27,693 nucleotides of DNA from the NCBI GenBank assembly GCA_910584595.1, contig CAJUBQ010000059.1, positions 1 through 27,693 on the forward strand. The letters are read 5' to 3'. Made by a program: the position numbers and the translations under genes. Numbering within the stretch: position 1 is the stretch's first letter; each line of letters opens with the position of its first letter. The DNA comes from an uncultured Eubacterium sp. GTDB taxonomy: Bacteria; Bacillota; Clostridia; Lachnospirales; Lachnospiraceae. This document shows positions 14,924-23,626 of the stretch, piece by piece. The notes under the pieces were generated by a model. It was not told where the DNA came from, ran no database searches, and worked only from the letters and a program-made list of their open reading frames with translations.

Positions 14924-15961
14924 TTACAAATATTTTTTCCGTAATTGCCCACATGCGCCGTCAATATCACGGCCCAGCTCTCTTCTAATAGTAACATTTA
15001 TTTTATTTTTTTCAAGTTTATTTTTAAAACAAATCGTAGTATTATGATCCGGCTGCTCGTAAGAGCGCTCTTTCACCGGATTTACCGGAATCAGATTTAC
15101 ATGGCAGTTTTTTCCGCCCAACAACGCACACAGCGCTCTGGCGTCGGCGTCGGTATCGTTCACTCCATGTATCAGACTGTATTCAAACGTCATCCGCCTG
15201 CCTGTCTTTGCAAAATAATAATCACAGGCTTTCATAACTTCTGACAAATCATATTTTGCCGCAACAGGCATAATCTGTAAGCGTTTTTCCTGCGAAGGCG
15301 CATGCAAAGACAATGCCAGCGTAATCTGCAGTTTCCGGTCTGCCAGCGCACGAATCTTTGGCACAATGCCGCACGTAGAGACCGTAATATTCCTCTGGCT
15401 GATATGAAGCCCATGTTCCTCTGACAAAAGTTCCACAAACCGGAGCAGATTGTCATAATTATCCAATGGCTCTCCTGTACCCATCACGACTACATGAGAA
15501 ATACGTTCTCCGATATCCTGTCCAATCTGATAAATCTGCTCCAGCATTTCAGACGGCCGCAGGCTGCGGACCAATCCTCCAATGGCAGAAGCACAAAACC
15601 GGCACGCCATCCGGCATCCTGCCTGAGAAGAAATACAGACAGAATTTCCATGCTTATATTTCATCAGAACACTTTCAATGATATTTCCATCAGGCAGTGC
15701 AAACAGATACTTTCTTGTACCATCCTGTTTGGAAATCTGCACTTCTACGCGTTTTAAAATAACAAGCTGTGCCCTTTCTTTCAGCATTGCGCGTAAATTT
15801 TTAGAAAGGTTTGTCATTTCATCAAACTGATGCACTTGCTTTTTATGCAGCCATTCAAAAATCTGCCTGGCACGAAACGCTTTTTCTCCGAAATTTTCTA
15901 AAAATGCAGCCAATTCCTGTATCGTCATAGATTTTATATCTGTAGGTTGTAAATATGTCAA
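14924..15961 (-). CDS. rlmN: 23S rRNA (adenine-2503-C2)/tRNA methyltransferase RlmN
   Basis: A 345-residue radical SAM methyltransferase that makes 2-methyladenosine in 23S rRNA and some tRNAs. The iron-sulfur cluster cysteines are Cys116, Cys120 and Cys123 in QAGCRMACRFCASAIGG. Cys337 in the C-terminal GACGQL is the methyl-carrying cysteine of the family. The N-terminal helical domain (TIQELAAFLENFGEKAFRAR) is complete. The start is TTG with AAAGGG upstream; the first in-frame ATG, 11 codons later, has no ribosome site. It is 7 bp after rsmB. Confidence 0.96.
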   Translation of the reverse strand: MTYLQPTDIKSMTIQELAAFLENFGEKAFRARQIFEWLHKKQVHQFDEMTNLSKNLRAMLKERAQLVILKRVEVQISKQDGTRKYLFALPDGNIIESVLMKYKHGNSVCISSQAGCRMACRFCASAIGGLVRSLRPSEMLEQIYQIGQDIGERISHVVVMGTGEPLDNYDNLLRFVELLSEEHGLHISQRNITVSTCGIVPKIRALADRKLQITLALSLHAPSQEKRLQIMPVAAKYDLSEVMKACDYYFAKTGRRMTFEYSLIHGVNDTDADARALCALLGGKNCHVNLIPVNPVKERSYEQPDHNTTICFKNKLEKNKINVTIRRELGRDIDGACGQLRKKYL

Positions 15962-15968
15962 TCTTTTT

Positions 15969-17279
15969 TCACTGCCCTTTCAAAAACTCTGCAATGTAAA
16001 AGCCATCCCTTTCTTCCCCTGGAAGAATCTGTCTGCTGCTTAAAAGCTTAAAATCTTCATGCTCTTTTAAAAACCACCTGGTATTTTCTTCATTTTCCTG
16101 GCGGCTGACCGTACATGTACTATAGATCATCTTTCCGCCTGGTTTTACATATTGAAAAACTACAGACAGAATTTCCCGCTGCAGACGGGCAAGCTCCACA
16201 ATTTTTTCCGGCGTCATCCGATAGCGGATATCTTTTTTCCGGCGCATCACTCCTAATCCGGAACAAGGCAAATCCGCCACTACAATATCAGCCCGATGAA
16301 CCATGGCCGGGTCTAATACCCTGGCATCCCATACCTGCGCCTGCATATTTGCGATCTTGCACCGGTTCCTGTTTTCCAGCAGCAGATTTATTTTATACTG
16401 TGTCAAATCTCTTGCAAGCACATATCCGGTTCCATGCATCATCTGTGCTATATGTACCGCTTTGCCGCCTGGCGCGCTGCAAACATCCAATACAAAATCA
16501 TCCTCTTTTGCAGCGGCCGTATTGGCAACAAGCATAGAACTTACATCCTGGACATAAAACAGCCCTTCCTGAAAACTGGATAACGCTTTTAAATGGTCAT
16601 AGCAGGAAATTTGAAATGCATCCGAAAGACCGTCACAGGCAACGACACGCACACCTTCTGCTTCTAACCGGCGTACCAGCTCCTTTGGTGTGCACAGATT
16701 TGTATTTGTACGGATCGTTACAGGCGCAGGGCTTAAAAAAGCCTGCAGCATTTGTTCCATTTTTTCCGGCTGGATATTTTGCTCCTGCCGCCACATCTGT
16801 ATCATCCATACGGGAATCGAATAGTGAACGGACAGCCAGTGATCACGATCTTTCTCTTTATCCGGCCAGACAATTTTGTCTTTGCTGCGGCTGATGTTTC
16901 GCAACACGCCATTAACAAATCCGCTCAGATTTTGAAAACCTTTTTTCTTTGCCAGCCGCACAGCTTCGTTGCATGCAGCCGCATCCGGTACGGCATCCAT
17001 AAATCGGATCTGGTATACGCCGCTGCGGATGATACAGCAAATTACCGGTTTCATCTTGTGAACGGGAACTTTGGAAAACTGATTGATAATATAATCAATC
17101 TGAATTAAGTTTTCCAATGTTCCTTCCGTAAGCCGCGTAAGAAAAGCGCGGTCTTTCTTATTTAAATACTGATATTTCTCCAATACCTGTTTTTCTGCAA
17201 TGTGGCTGTATTCTCCCTGTTTTGTCACATTTAATAAAATGTCCAGTGCAAGCTCCCTGATATTGACCGTTTCTGACAT
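15969..17279 (-). CDS. rsmB: 16S rRNA (cytosine-967-C5)-methyltransferase RsmB
   Basis: A 436-residue SAM-dependent RNA m5C methyltransferase. An N-terminal NusB-like helical domain (about 1-140, with DRAFLTRLTEGTLEN) precedes the Rossmann-fold catalytic domain, which has the SAM site VLDVCSAPGGKAVHIAQ, the catalytic ADLPCSGLG motif, and the second cysteine in IYSTCTV. The frame is open 32 codons upstream, but MSETVNIRELALDILL matches family starts and has GGAGAGGG before it. It follows the zinc peptidase gene by 19 bp. Confidence 0.95.
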   Translation of the reverse strand: MSETVNIRELALDILLNVTKQGEYSHIAEKQVLEKYQYLNKKDRAFLTRLTEGTLENLIQIDYIINQFSKVPVHKMKPVICCIIRSGVYQIRFMDAVPDAAACNEAVRLAKKKGFQNLSGFVNGVLRNISRSKDKIVWPDKEKDRDHWLSVHYSIPVWMIQMWRQEQNIQPEKMEQMLQAFLSPAPVTIRTNTNLCTPKELVRRLEAEGVRVVACDGLSDAFQISCYDHLKALSSFQEGLFYVQDVSSMLVANTAAAKEDDFVLDVCSAPGGKAVHIAQMMHGTGYVLARDLTQYKINLLLENRNRCKIANMQAQVWDARVLDPAMVHRADIVVADLPCSGLGVMRRKKDIRYRMTPEKIVELARLQREILSVVFQYVKPGGKMIYSTCTVSRQENEENTRWFLKEHEDFKLLSSRQILPGEERDGFYIAEFLKGQ

Positions 17280-17298
17280 GGCATTTTCCCTCTCCGCC

Positions 17299-18012
17299 TT
17301 AATCACGGTCCCTGCCTCCTGCCAAAAGCACAAGACGCAATAACTGCAGGATTGCTGCTGCCGCTCCGGCAACATACGTAAGAGCCGCCGCTTTCAGCAC
17401 TTTTTTCGTATATGGCAATTCCTGCTCGCTCAGTATGCCGGTATCGCCAAGAATACGCACTGCACGAGCAGATGCATTAAATTCTACCGGAAGCGTAACA
17501 ATCTGAAACAACACTGCTGCCGAAAATAAAAGAATCCCTATCTTACAAATCAAACTTCCGGCACCGCCAAATAAAATGCCAAGAATAATTAACGGCCAGG
17601 CTGCTGTTGAACCAAGATTTGCTACCGGAACCAATGCGCTGCGCAGATTCAGCGGCGAATATCCCTGCTGATGCTGAATCGCATGTCCACACTCATGAGC
17701 AGCTACGCCGACAGCCGCAACGGACGCAGAGCCATATACGGAATCTGACAAATTCAGCGTTTTATTTCTGGGATCATAATGATCTGTCAAATCTCCCGCA
17801 ACATGCTGAATTCTGACGTCGTAAATGCCCGCGCTGTTTAACACACGCTGCGCAGCCTGCGCCCCGGTCATATTCGACCTGCTGCGCACTTTTGCGTATT
17901 TATGAAAGGTCGTTTTTACCCGCATCGATGCAATCAAAGAAATAACCGCACCGATCAGCACTAATACATACGTAGGGTCAAAATAGTACCCATAGCGATA
18001 TCCAAGTGGCAT
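17299..18012 (-). CDS. YugP-type membrane zinc metallopeptidase
   Basis: A 237-residue membrane protein with an N-terminal transmembrane helix (about 15-30), the zinc-protease motif HECGH (His106, Glu107, His110), and further hydrophobic segments near residues 135-185 and at the C-terminus. It belongs to the YugP-like zinc peptidase family, common beside translation genes in Clostridia; its substrate is unknown. Several ATG codons lie close together. MPLGYRYG at 18012 is preferred because AAAGGAGG lies seven bases before it. It is inserted between fmt and rsmB. Confidence 0.88.
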   Translation of the reverse strand: MPLGYRYGYYFDPTYVLVLIGAVISLIASMRVKTTFHKYAKVRSRSNMTGAQAAQRVLNSAGIYDVRIQHVAGDLTDHYDPRNKTLNLSDSVYGSASVAAVGVAAHECGHAIQHQQGYSPLNLRSALVPVANLGSTAAWPLIILGILFGGAGSLICKIGILLFSAAVLFQIVTLPVEFNASARAVRILGDTGILSEQELPYTKKVLKAAALTYVAGAAAAILQLLRLVLLAGGRDRD

Positions 18013-18043
18013 AATCATTCCTCCTTTTACCGGAAAGTTCATT

Positions 18044-18973
18044 TTATGATAACTGCTGTCCCTGCACTACCGGAAAGCCGCGCAAAAACGCATCGACCTG
18101 CATACGTTTTTTTCCTTCCAGCTGCACTTCGAGCAAGGAAAGCTGTCCTTCTCCTGTTTGTACAATGAGTCGGTGTTTATCTGCGCATACGACCTGGCCT
18201 GCCTGCCCTGTATCTGCTCCCTGCAATACCGCAGCCTTCCAGATCTTTAACATCTTTCCATCCAGTAACGTAAACGCGCTCGGCCACGGATTCAGTCCCC
18301 GAATCAACCGTTCGATCTGCACTGCCGGCCTGGTCCAGTCAATCTTTCCCATTTGTTTTGTAATCATACCGACGTGGGTCGCCTGCGCATCTTCTTGTTT
18401 GGTACGTTTCACCATACCATCCTGCATATGGGCAATAGTCTGTACACACAGTCTTGCGCCTGATTCAGAGAGCTTATCAAACAAACTGCCTCCGGTCTCA
18501 TCTTCTGCCAGCGGTATTTCTGTTTTTTCCAGTATATCCCCGGTATCTATCCCTGCATCCATCTGCATCGTTGTAACTCCCGTAGCCTTGTCTCCGTTAA
18601 TCACGGCCCACTGTATCGGGGAAGCGCCGCGGTATTTCGGAAGCAAAGACGCATGGACATTGACACAGCCATATTTTGGCATTGTAAGAATCTCTTTTGA
18701 AAGTATCTGGCCAAATGCTGCTACAACCATGATATCCGCTCCAAAAGTTTTTAAATAGTCCACACATTCCGGCTCTCGGATTCGTTTTGGCTGGTACACC
18801 TTGATCTGATGAGCCAGCGCTGCGGTCTTGACTGGTGAAAACTGCACAGACTTTCCTCTGCCTTTTGGCTTATCCGGCTGGGTAACTGCGAGTGCCACTT
18901 CATGCCCCGCCTGAATCAGCGCTTCTAATATCGGTACCGAAAAATCCGGCGTACCCATAAAAATAATCTTCAT
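18044..18973 (-). CDS. fmt: Methionyl-tRNA formyltransferase
   Basis: A 309-residue enzyme that formylates initiator Met-tRNA with 10-formyl-tetrahydrofolate. It shows the N-terminal MGTPDFSV motif, VNVHASLLPKYRGASPIQWA with the catalytic Asn-His pair and formyl-folate loop, and GIDTGDIL with the catalytic aspartate. The C-terminal tRNA-binding domain follows (IRGLNPWPSAFT). AGGTGAT lies eight bases before ATG. It is 59 bp after def, the enzyme that later removes the formyl group. Confidence 0.97.
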   Translation of the reverse strand: MKIIFMGTPDFSVPILEALIQAGHEVALAVTQPDKPKGRGKSVQFSPVKTAALAHQIKVYQPKRIREPECVDYLKTFGADIMVVAAFGQILSKEILTMPKYGCVNVHASLLPKYRGASPIQWAVINGDKATGVTTMQMDAGIDTGDILEKTEIPLAEDETGGSLFDKLSESGARLCVQTIAHMQDGMVKRTKQEDAQATHVGMITKQMGKIDWTRPAVQIERLIRGLNPWPSAFTLLDGKMLKIWKAAVLQGADTGQAGQVVCADKHRLIVQTGEGQLSLLEVQLEGKKRMQVDAFLRGFPVVQGQQLS

Positions 18974-19032
18974 TTATTATCACCTGCTCTTTTTAATTTA
19001 TCCGGCTCTTTGCAAAATTACCATTATTTTCG

Positions 19033-19503
19033 TTATTCATCATCCATGACTGCATCATGGATATCGCCAATCACATGTTCCATGTACATGTGACCGTCCA
19101 GATGCTCAATTTCATGACATAACGCACGTGCAAGCAGTTCTTCTCCCTCAATCTCATATTCTTCCATTTCTTTGTCATATGCATGTACGATTACATGATT
19201 CGGCCGCTTTACTTCCCCTGCTTTGCCCGGAAGGCTTAAACATGCCTCATCTCCGGTCTGTTCCCCGTCTTCTTCAATAATCTGCGGATTTACCAGTACA
19301 ATCGGCCCGTCACCGATATCGACAACCGCAATCCTCCTTAAAATACCTACCTGCGGCGCCGCCAGTCCTACGCCATTTGCCTCATACATCGTATCCAGCA
19401 TATCCTCGATCAAGGTCTGCATTTTCGGCGTTAAATCTTTTACTTCCTTACATACTTTGTTCAATATCGGGTCCCCGGCCACTCTGATCTGTCTGATTGC
19501 CAT
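19033..19503 (-). CDS. def: Peptide deformylase
   Basis: A 156-residue metallo-hydrolase that removes the formyl group from nascent proteins. All three motifs are present: GVGLAAPQVG, EACLSLPG (the more usual form is EGCLS; the metal-binding Cys is kept), and HEIEHLDG with two metal-binding histidines and the catalytic glutamate. The open frame extends 8 codons upstream, but MAIRQIRVAGDPIL is the family start, with GGAGGAG before it. It lies 72 bp after priA. Confidence 0.96.
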   Translation of the reverse strand: MAIRQIRVAGDPILNKVCKEVKDLTPKMQTLIEDMLDTMYEANGVGLAAPQVGILRRIAVVDIGDGPIVLVNPQIIEEDGEQTGDEACLSLPGKAGEVKRPNHVIVHAYDKEMEEYEIEGEELLARALCHEIEHLDGHMYMEHVIGDIHDAVMDDE

Positions 19504-19575
19504 CTCCTGTCTGCTCCTCCTCAACATTTTCTTAGATGTTCTTTTTTCCGTATATAATAAAACTCAATCAATATA

Positions 19576-21816
19576 TTAACCGTTCATGGGATTAAAGTCA
19601 AACTGTATACTGACTTTTTTCCATTCTGTCAAATCCCGCAGCTTTTTTTCCAAAAAATCTTTCACTTTTACCAAAACCGGATAATCCGGGTGCTTTAAAT
19701 ACAGCACCTTACGATAAACATCATGAATCTTTGCAATCGGTGCATCTGCAGGGCCAATCACCTGCATCTGCTTCCATATGCCGCCTGCCCCTGCTTTATT
19801 CAGCTCTTTTTGAATCCAGGCCGCAATCTGTTTCATACAGGCATCCGCATCTTCCAATCTGGCGGATGCCGTTAAAATATGAAGCATATTCCAAACCGGA
19901 GGATAATGCATCATCTTCCGATATAAAATCTCTTGCTGGTAAAAGGTACGGTAATCCTGCGCTTTTGCAGCCAAAATACTGAAATGGTCCGGCTGATACG
20001 TCTGAATGACAACCGCTCCTGCTTCCTTTCCCCGTCCGGCACGTCCGGCCGCCTGCGTCACCAGCTGAAACGTGCGCTCTGCCGCCCGGTAATCGCTGAC
20101 GTTTAAAGACATATCCGCCGCAAGTATTCCAACCAGCGTTACATTTGCAAAATCATGTCCTTTTACAATCATCTGTGTACCTATTAATATATCCGCTTCC
20201 TGTCTGGAAAATGCAGATAATATTTGTTCATAAGAATCCTTGGAACGCGTCGTATCATAATCCATCCGCAAAATTTTTGCCTGTGGGAAACGCTGTGCCG
20301 TCAGCTCTTGTATTTTCTGTGTGCCTGCCTTAAATGCTCCGATATAAGAAGAACCGCAGGAAGGACATTTGTCCACCATTGGCATTTCATACCCACAATA
20401 ATGGCAAATCAGTCTCCCATGCTTATGCTGGCTCAAAGATACGTCACAATGCGGGCAGCGAAGTACGCTGCCACAGGCGCGGCATGAAACAAACCCTGCC
20501 AAACCGCGGCGATTCAAAAATAACATCACCTGCTGCTTTTTCGCCAACCGGTCTTCGATCAGCTCCTGCAGCCTGCGGCTTAAAATCGAACGGTTTCCCG
20601 CCCGCATCTCCGCCCGCAGATCTGCGATTTCACAGACAGGAAGCTTCTGGTCACGCACACGCCTTTCCATCACAAGCAGCTGATATTCCCCCGACAGTGC
20701 ACGATAATAACTATCTACCGAAGGCGTAGCAGAGCCTAAAACGACACTTGCCCCTGCCATTTGTGCCCGTGTGATCGCTACATCTCTGGCATGGTATTTT
20801 GGTACCGTTTCACTTTTATAGCTGTTTTCATGTTCTTCATCTATAATAATAAAACCTAAATTTGAAAACGGTGTGAACAGCGCCGACCTTGGCCCTATCA
20901 TAATGTCAATTTCGCCGTTTTTCGCCCGTTCCAGCTGATCCCATCGCTCACCCGGAGAAAGTCTGGAATGTAAAATTGATACCCGGTCGCCAAACCGTTC
21001 ATAAAAACGACGAACCGTCTGAAACGTCAGGGCGATTTCAGGAATCAGCATGATCGACTGCATACCCTTTTGCGCTGCATGAGCGATCAGCTCCATATAC
21101 ACCTCTGTCTTACCGCTCCCTGTCACCCCATGCAGCAGATAAGTATGTGCCCTACCGGCGTCCGATTCCATTGTAATCACTTCTGCAAGCTTCTTTTGAT
21201 CCTCATTCAGCTGTATCTCATATTGTTTTGTCGTAATATTGGATACCGGATTTCGATAATAAAATTCCCGTTCAATTTTTATAATTCCTTTTTCTTCAAA
21301 ATTACGAACAGCCGAAGAAGGAATACCAAGCTCTTTTGTCAGATGAGCATACGACTGCGGAGAGCATTCCATCAATTCTGCTAACAGCTTCGCCTGCGCC
21401 GTATAATGCCTGCGGTCACATTCTGCATGCATGCTGGCTGCCTCCTCCTGCGAAATAAGCAGCCGCACCTGCTTTTTCTCTTTCTGCTTTTCCTTATGCT
21501 TTACAGGAAGCACTGTTTTTAGCGCCTGATTCATCGTTCCCCCGTAATTTTTTCGGATCCAGGCCGCCAGTGCGATCAGCTGCGATTCAATGACTGCTGA
21601 CTCCTTCATAATCGAAAAAACAGGCTTTATTTTCGCAACGTCGTATTCCGCCACATCCGTAAGACCAACCACATATCCGGTAATCTTACGGTTTCCAAAT
21701 GGCACTTTTACGCGCATTCCTTCTGAAATCTCCTGCTCCAGCTGCTTTGGCACAGCATATTGAAACGTCTTATCCAGTTTTTCATGTGAAATATCTACAA
21801 TTATATCTGCGTACAT
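19576..21816 (-). CDS. priA: Primosomal protein N' (replication restart helicase PriA)
   Basis: A 746-residue superfamily 2 DNA helicase that reloads the replisome at stalled forks. The N-terminal DNA-binding domain (to about residue 110) is followed by Walker A GVTGSGKTEVY, IDEEHENSYK (Walker B), and GSATPS. The zinc module has eight cysteines (CRACGSVLRCPHC ... CHYCGYEMPMVDKCPSCG) between helicase lobes, and VTQAAGRAGRG is motif VI. It is full length for the family. AGGA lies eight to nine bases before ATG. No strong promoter is visible in the 92 bp after murE, so it may be read from the murE promoter. Confidence 0.97.
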   Translation of the reverse strand: MYADIIVDISHEKLDKTFQYAVPKQLEQEISEGMRVKVPFGNRKITGYVVGLTDVAEYDVAKIKPVFSIMKESAVIESQLIALAAWIRKNYGGTMNQALKTVLPVKHKEKQKEKKQVRLLISQEEAASMHAECDRRHYTAQAKLLAELMECSPQSYAHLTKELGIPSSAVRNFEEKGIIKIEREFYYRNPVSNITTKQYEIQLNEDQKKLAEVITMESDAGRAHTYLLHGVTGSGKTEVYMELIAHAAQKGMQSIMLIPEIALTFQTVRRFYERFGDRVSILHSRLSPGERWDQLERAKNGEIDIMIGPRSALFTPFSNLGFIIIDEEHENSYKSETVPKYHARDVAITRAQMAGASVVLGSATPSVDSYYRALSGEYQLLVMERRVRDQKLPVCEIADLRAEMRAGNRSILSRRLQELIEDRLAKKQQVMLFLNRRGLAGFVSCRACGSVLRCPHCDVSLSQHKHGRLICHYCGYEMPMVDKCPSCGSSYIGAFKAGTQKIQELTAQRFPQAKILRMDYDTTRSKDSYEQILSAFSRQEADILIGTQMIVKGHDFANVTLVGILAADMSLNVSDYRAAERTFQLVTQAAGRAGRGKEAGAVVIQTYQPDHFSILAAKAQDYRTFYQQEILYRKMMHYPPVWNMLHILTASARLEDADACMKQIAAWIQKELNKAGAGGIWKQMQVIGPADAPIAKIHDVYRKVLYLKHPDYPVLVKVKDFLEKKLRDLTEWKKVSIQFDFNPMNG

Positions 21817-21908
21817 GATTCATTTCCTAACAGATTTTGTTTAATGTTTTTCATCTTAGTAATTTATATGGTGATTTATGTGAATGCGCACATGCAAGCT
21901 CTGCACGT

Positions 21909-23366
21909 TTATTTGCCTTCTAAAATATCCGCAATCAAATCCCGCTCATCCATTGGGTATTTTTTTCCACGGATTTCCTGATAATCTTCATGGCCTTTTC
22001 CGGCCAGCACAATCACATCGCCAGGTTTCCCATTTTGAATCGCATAACGGATCGCTTCTTTCCGGTCAATGATTTCTACAAACTTCCCATCTGTCTTTGC
22101 AATCCCCTGCTTAATATCGTCTATAATTGCCTGTGGATCCTCATCTCTTGGATTATCGGATGTAATAATCGTAAGATCCGCCAGCCTGCCGGATACCTCC
22201 CCCATTTCATAGCGGCGGATTTTGCTGCGGTTGCCCCCGCATCCGAACAGACAGACAAGCCTGCCCGGCTCGTATTCGCGCAAGGTCGTCAAAAGGCTCG
22301 TAAGGCTCATCGCATTATGCGCATAATCAATCATCAATGAAAAGTCGTCTGACACTTTCACCATCTCGATACGGCCTTTCACCTTTGCCTGTTTCAATGC
22401 CTGTTTCATATTTTCTGCCGGTACGTCAAAATGTCTGCATACTGCAATTGCCGTAAGGGAATTATATACGCTGAATTTGCCCGGCACATCGATTTCCACA
22501 TCAAAATCACAAATTCCCGCAGCATGATAAGCTACGCCCAGATAACCCGGTGTATGAACCAGCCTGACATCCTGTGCGCGCAGATCCGCCTGCTGGGAAA
22601 ATCCATACGTCTCGATCTCACACGTATGTCCGGCAATCACATCCTGTACATGCGCATCGTCTGCATTCACAATGCCTGTTTTACACTGGCGAAACAGCAT
22701 TCCTTTACATGCCAGATATTCTTCAAACGAAGCGTGTTCATTTGGCCCGATATGATCCGGCTCAATATTCGTAAAAATACCGATATCAAAGGAAAACCCA
22801 CCTACCCTGTGCATCATAAGTCCCTGAGAAGATACTTCCATCACACACGTATCACAGCCTGCATCTGCCATTTTTCTAAAATACTGCTGCAGCAAATAAG
22901 ATTCCGGCGTTGTATTTGCCGCAGGAATATGCTCCTGCCCGATCACAGCCTCAATCGTGCCGATCAGCCCGACCTTTCTGCCGGCGCTTTCCAAAATCGA
23001 CTGAATCATATACGTTGTCGTCGTCTTGCCTTTCGTTCCTGTGATGCCAATAGTCTTTAGCTGTTCTGCAGGATAATGGAACCATGCTGCTGACAATTCA
23101 GCCAGCGCCAGCCTTGTATCCGATACTTTTAATACGGCAGGCCCCTGCGGAATTTTAATATCCTGCTCCACAACAATGGCCGCGGCCTGCTTTTGGGCTG
23201 CTTCGTCAATACAGGTATGCCCGTCAAAAGCAGCCCCTTTGATACATACAAACATACATCCCGGTACAAGTTTTCTGGAATCGTAAACAAGAGCTGTAAT
23301 TTCCTGACGGATGTTTCCCGAAAGAAGCTGATAATCCATTCGTTCTGTGATTTTTTCTATTGTCAT
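21909..23366 (-). CDS. murE: UDP-MurNAc-tripeptide synthetase (meso-DAP adding) MurE
   Basis: A 485-residue Mur ligase adding the third peptide residue to UDP-MurNAc-L-Ala-D-Glu during peptidoglycan synthesis. It shows the ATP site GITGTKGKTTTTYMI, the carbamylated-lysine region CKGMLFRQ, the YAHN motif of the ligase, and SDNPRDEDP near the C-terminus. The DNPR motif points to meso-diaminopimelate rather than lysine as the amino acid added. A GGAGG seven bases before ATG and its own promoter (23438-23466) lie upstream. It probably leads the priA-thiN run. Confidence 0.95.
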   Translation of the reverse strand: MTIEKITERMDYQLLSGNIRQEITALVYDSRKLVPGCMFVCIKGAAFDGHTCIDEAAQKQAAAIVVEQDIKIPQGPAVLKVSDTRLALAELSAAWFHYPAEQLKTIGITGTKGKTTTTYMIQSILESAGRKVGLIGTIEAVIGQEHIPAANTTPESYLLQQYFRKMADAGCDTCVMEVSSQGLMMHRVGGFSFDIGIFTNIEPDHIGPNEHASFEEYLACKGMLFRQCKTGIVNADDAHVQDVIAGHTCEIETYGFSQQADLRAQDVRLVHTPGYLGVAYHAAGICDFDVEIDVPGKFSVYNSLTAIAVCRHFDVPAENMKQALKQAKVKGRIEMVKVSDDFSLMIDYAHNAMSLTSLLTTLREYEPGRLVCLFGCGGNRSKIRRYEMGEVSGRLADLTIITSDNPRDEDPQAIIDDIKQGIAKTDGKFVEIIDRKEAIRYAIQNGKPGDVIVLAGKGHEDYQEIRGKKYPMDERDLIADILEGK

Positions 23367-23437
23367 GTATAAACCTCCATAAAGAATGATAATTTATTAC
23401 TCCAAATGCAGCGCAAAAATCTGTTTATTCTTTCCTA

Positions 23438-23466
23438 ATTATACACATCCGCACAGGACGATTCAA
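23438..23466 (-). promoter_or_regulatory. Promoter for murE
   Basis: On the minus strand TTGAAT (23461-23466), 17-bp spacer, TATAAT (23438-23443), about 70 bp before the murE start. It is divergent from the acyl-CoA dehydrogenase promoter. Confidence 0.8.
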
Positions 23467-23472
23467 TGAAAA

Positions 23473-23491
23473 TCTGGTAATTAAAACCAGA
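23473..23491. promoter_or_regulatory. Palindrome between the divergent promoters
   Basis: TCTGGT (23473-23478) and ACCAGA (23486-23491) form a 6-7-6 inverted repeat. It lies 5 bp upstream of the -35 box of the plus-strand promoter and 7 bp from the -35 of murE, a suitable place for an activator or repressor. Confidence 0.4.
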
Positions 23492-23496
23492 AATTA

Positions 23497-23525
23497 TTGA
23501 CAATCATCCCGCAATTTGTTATATT
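23497..23525 (+). promoter_or_regulatory. Strong promoter for the acyl-CoA dehydrogenase/FprA operon
   Basis: TTGACA (23497-23502), exactly 17 bp, TATATT (23520-23525). The leader to the start codon is about 95 nt. Confidence 0.85.
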
Positions 23526-23526
23526 G

Positions 23527-23540
23527 ATTTTAGTTAAAAT
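23527..23540. promoter_or_regulatory. Palindrome at the expected transcription start of the redox operon
   Basis: ATTTTAGTTAAAAT, 6-bp arms around GT, begins one base after the -10 box and covers the likely start point. This is a common place for a repressor site. Confidence 0.4.
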
Positions 23541-23626
23541 TTACAGAAAATTTGCAAATCAAAAAATACATATCAGTCATTTTTATCTGTTTTACATAAA
23601 AATTCCAACAAAAAGGAGGCAATGCT

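Noticed and set aside
21817..21908. Promoter directly upstream of priA
   Set aside because: The best candidate (TTCACA with TACTAA) is too weak to claim; read-through from the murE promoter is simpler.
22431..23060. Plus-strand frame of 209 codons opposite murE
   Set aside because: Shadow of a highly conserved gene; Cys/His/Arg-rich composition typical of antisense frames.
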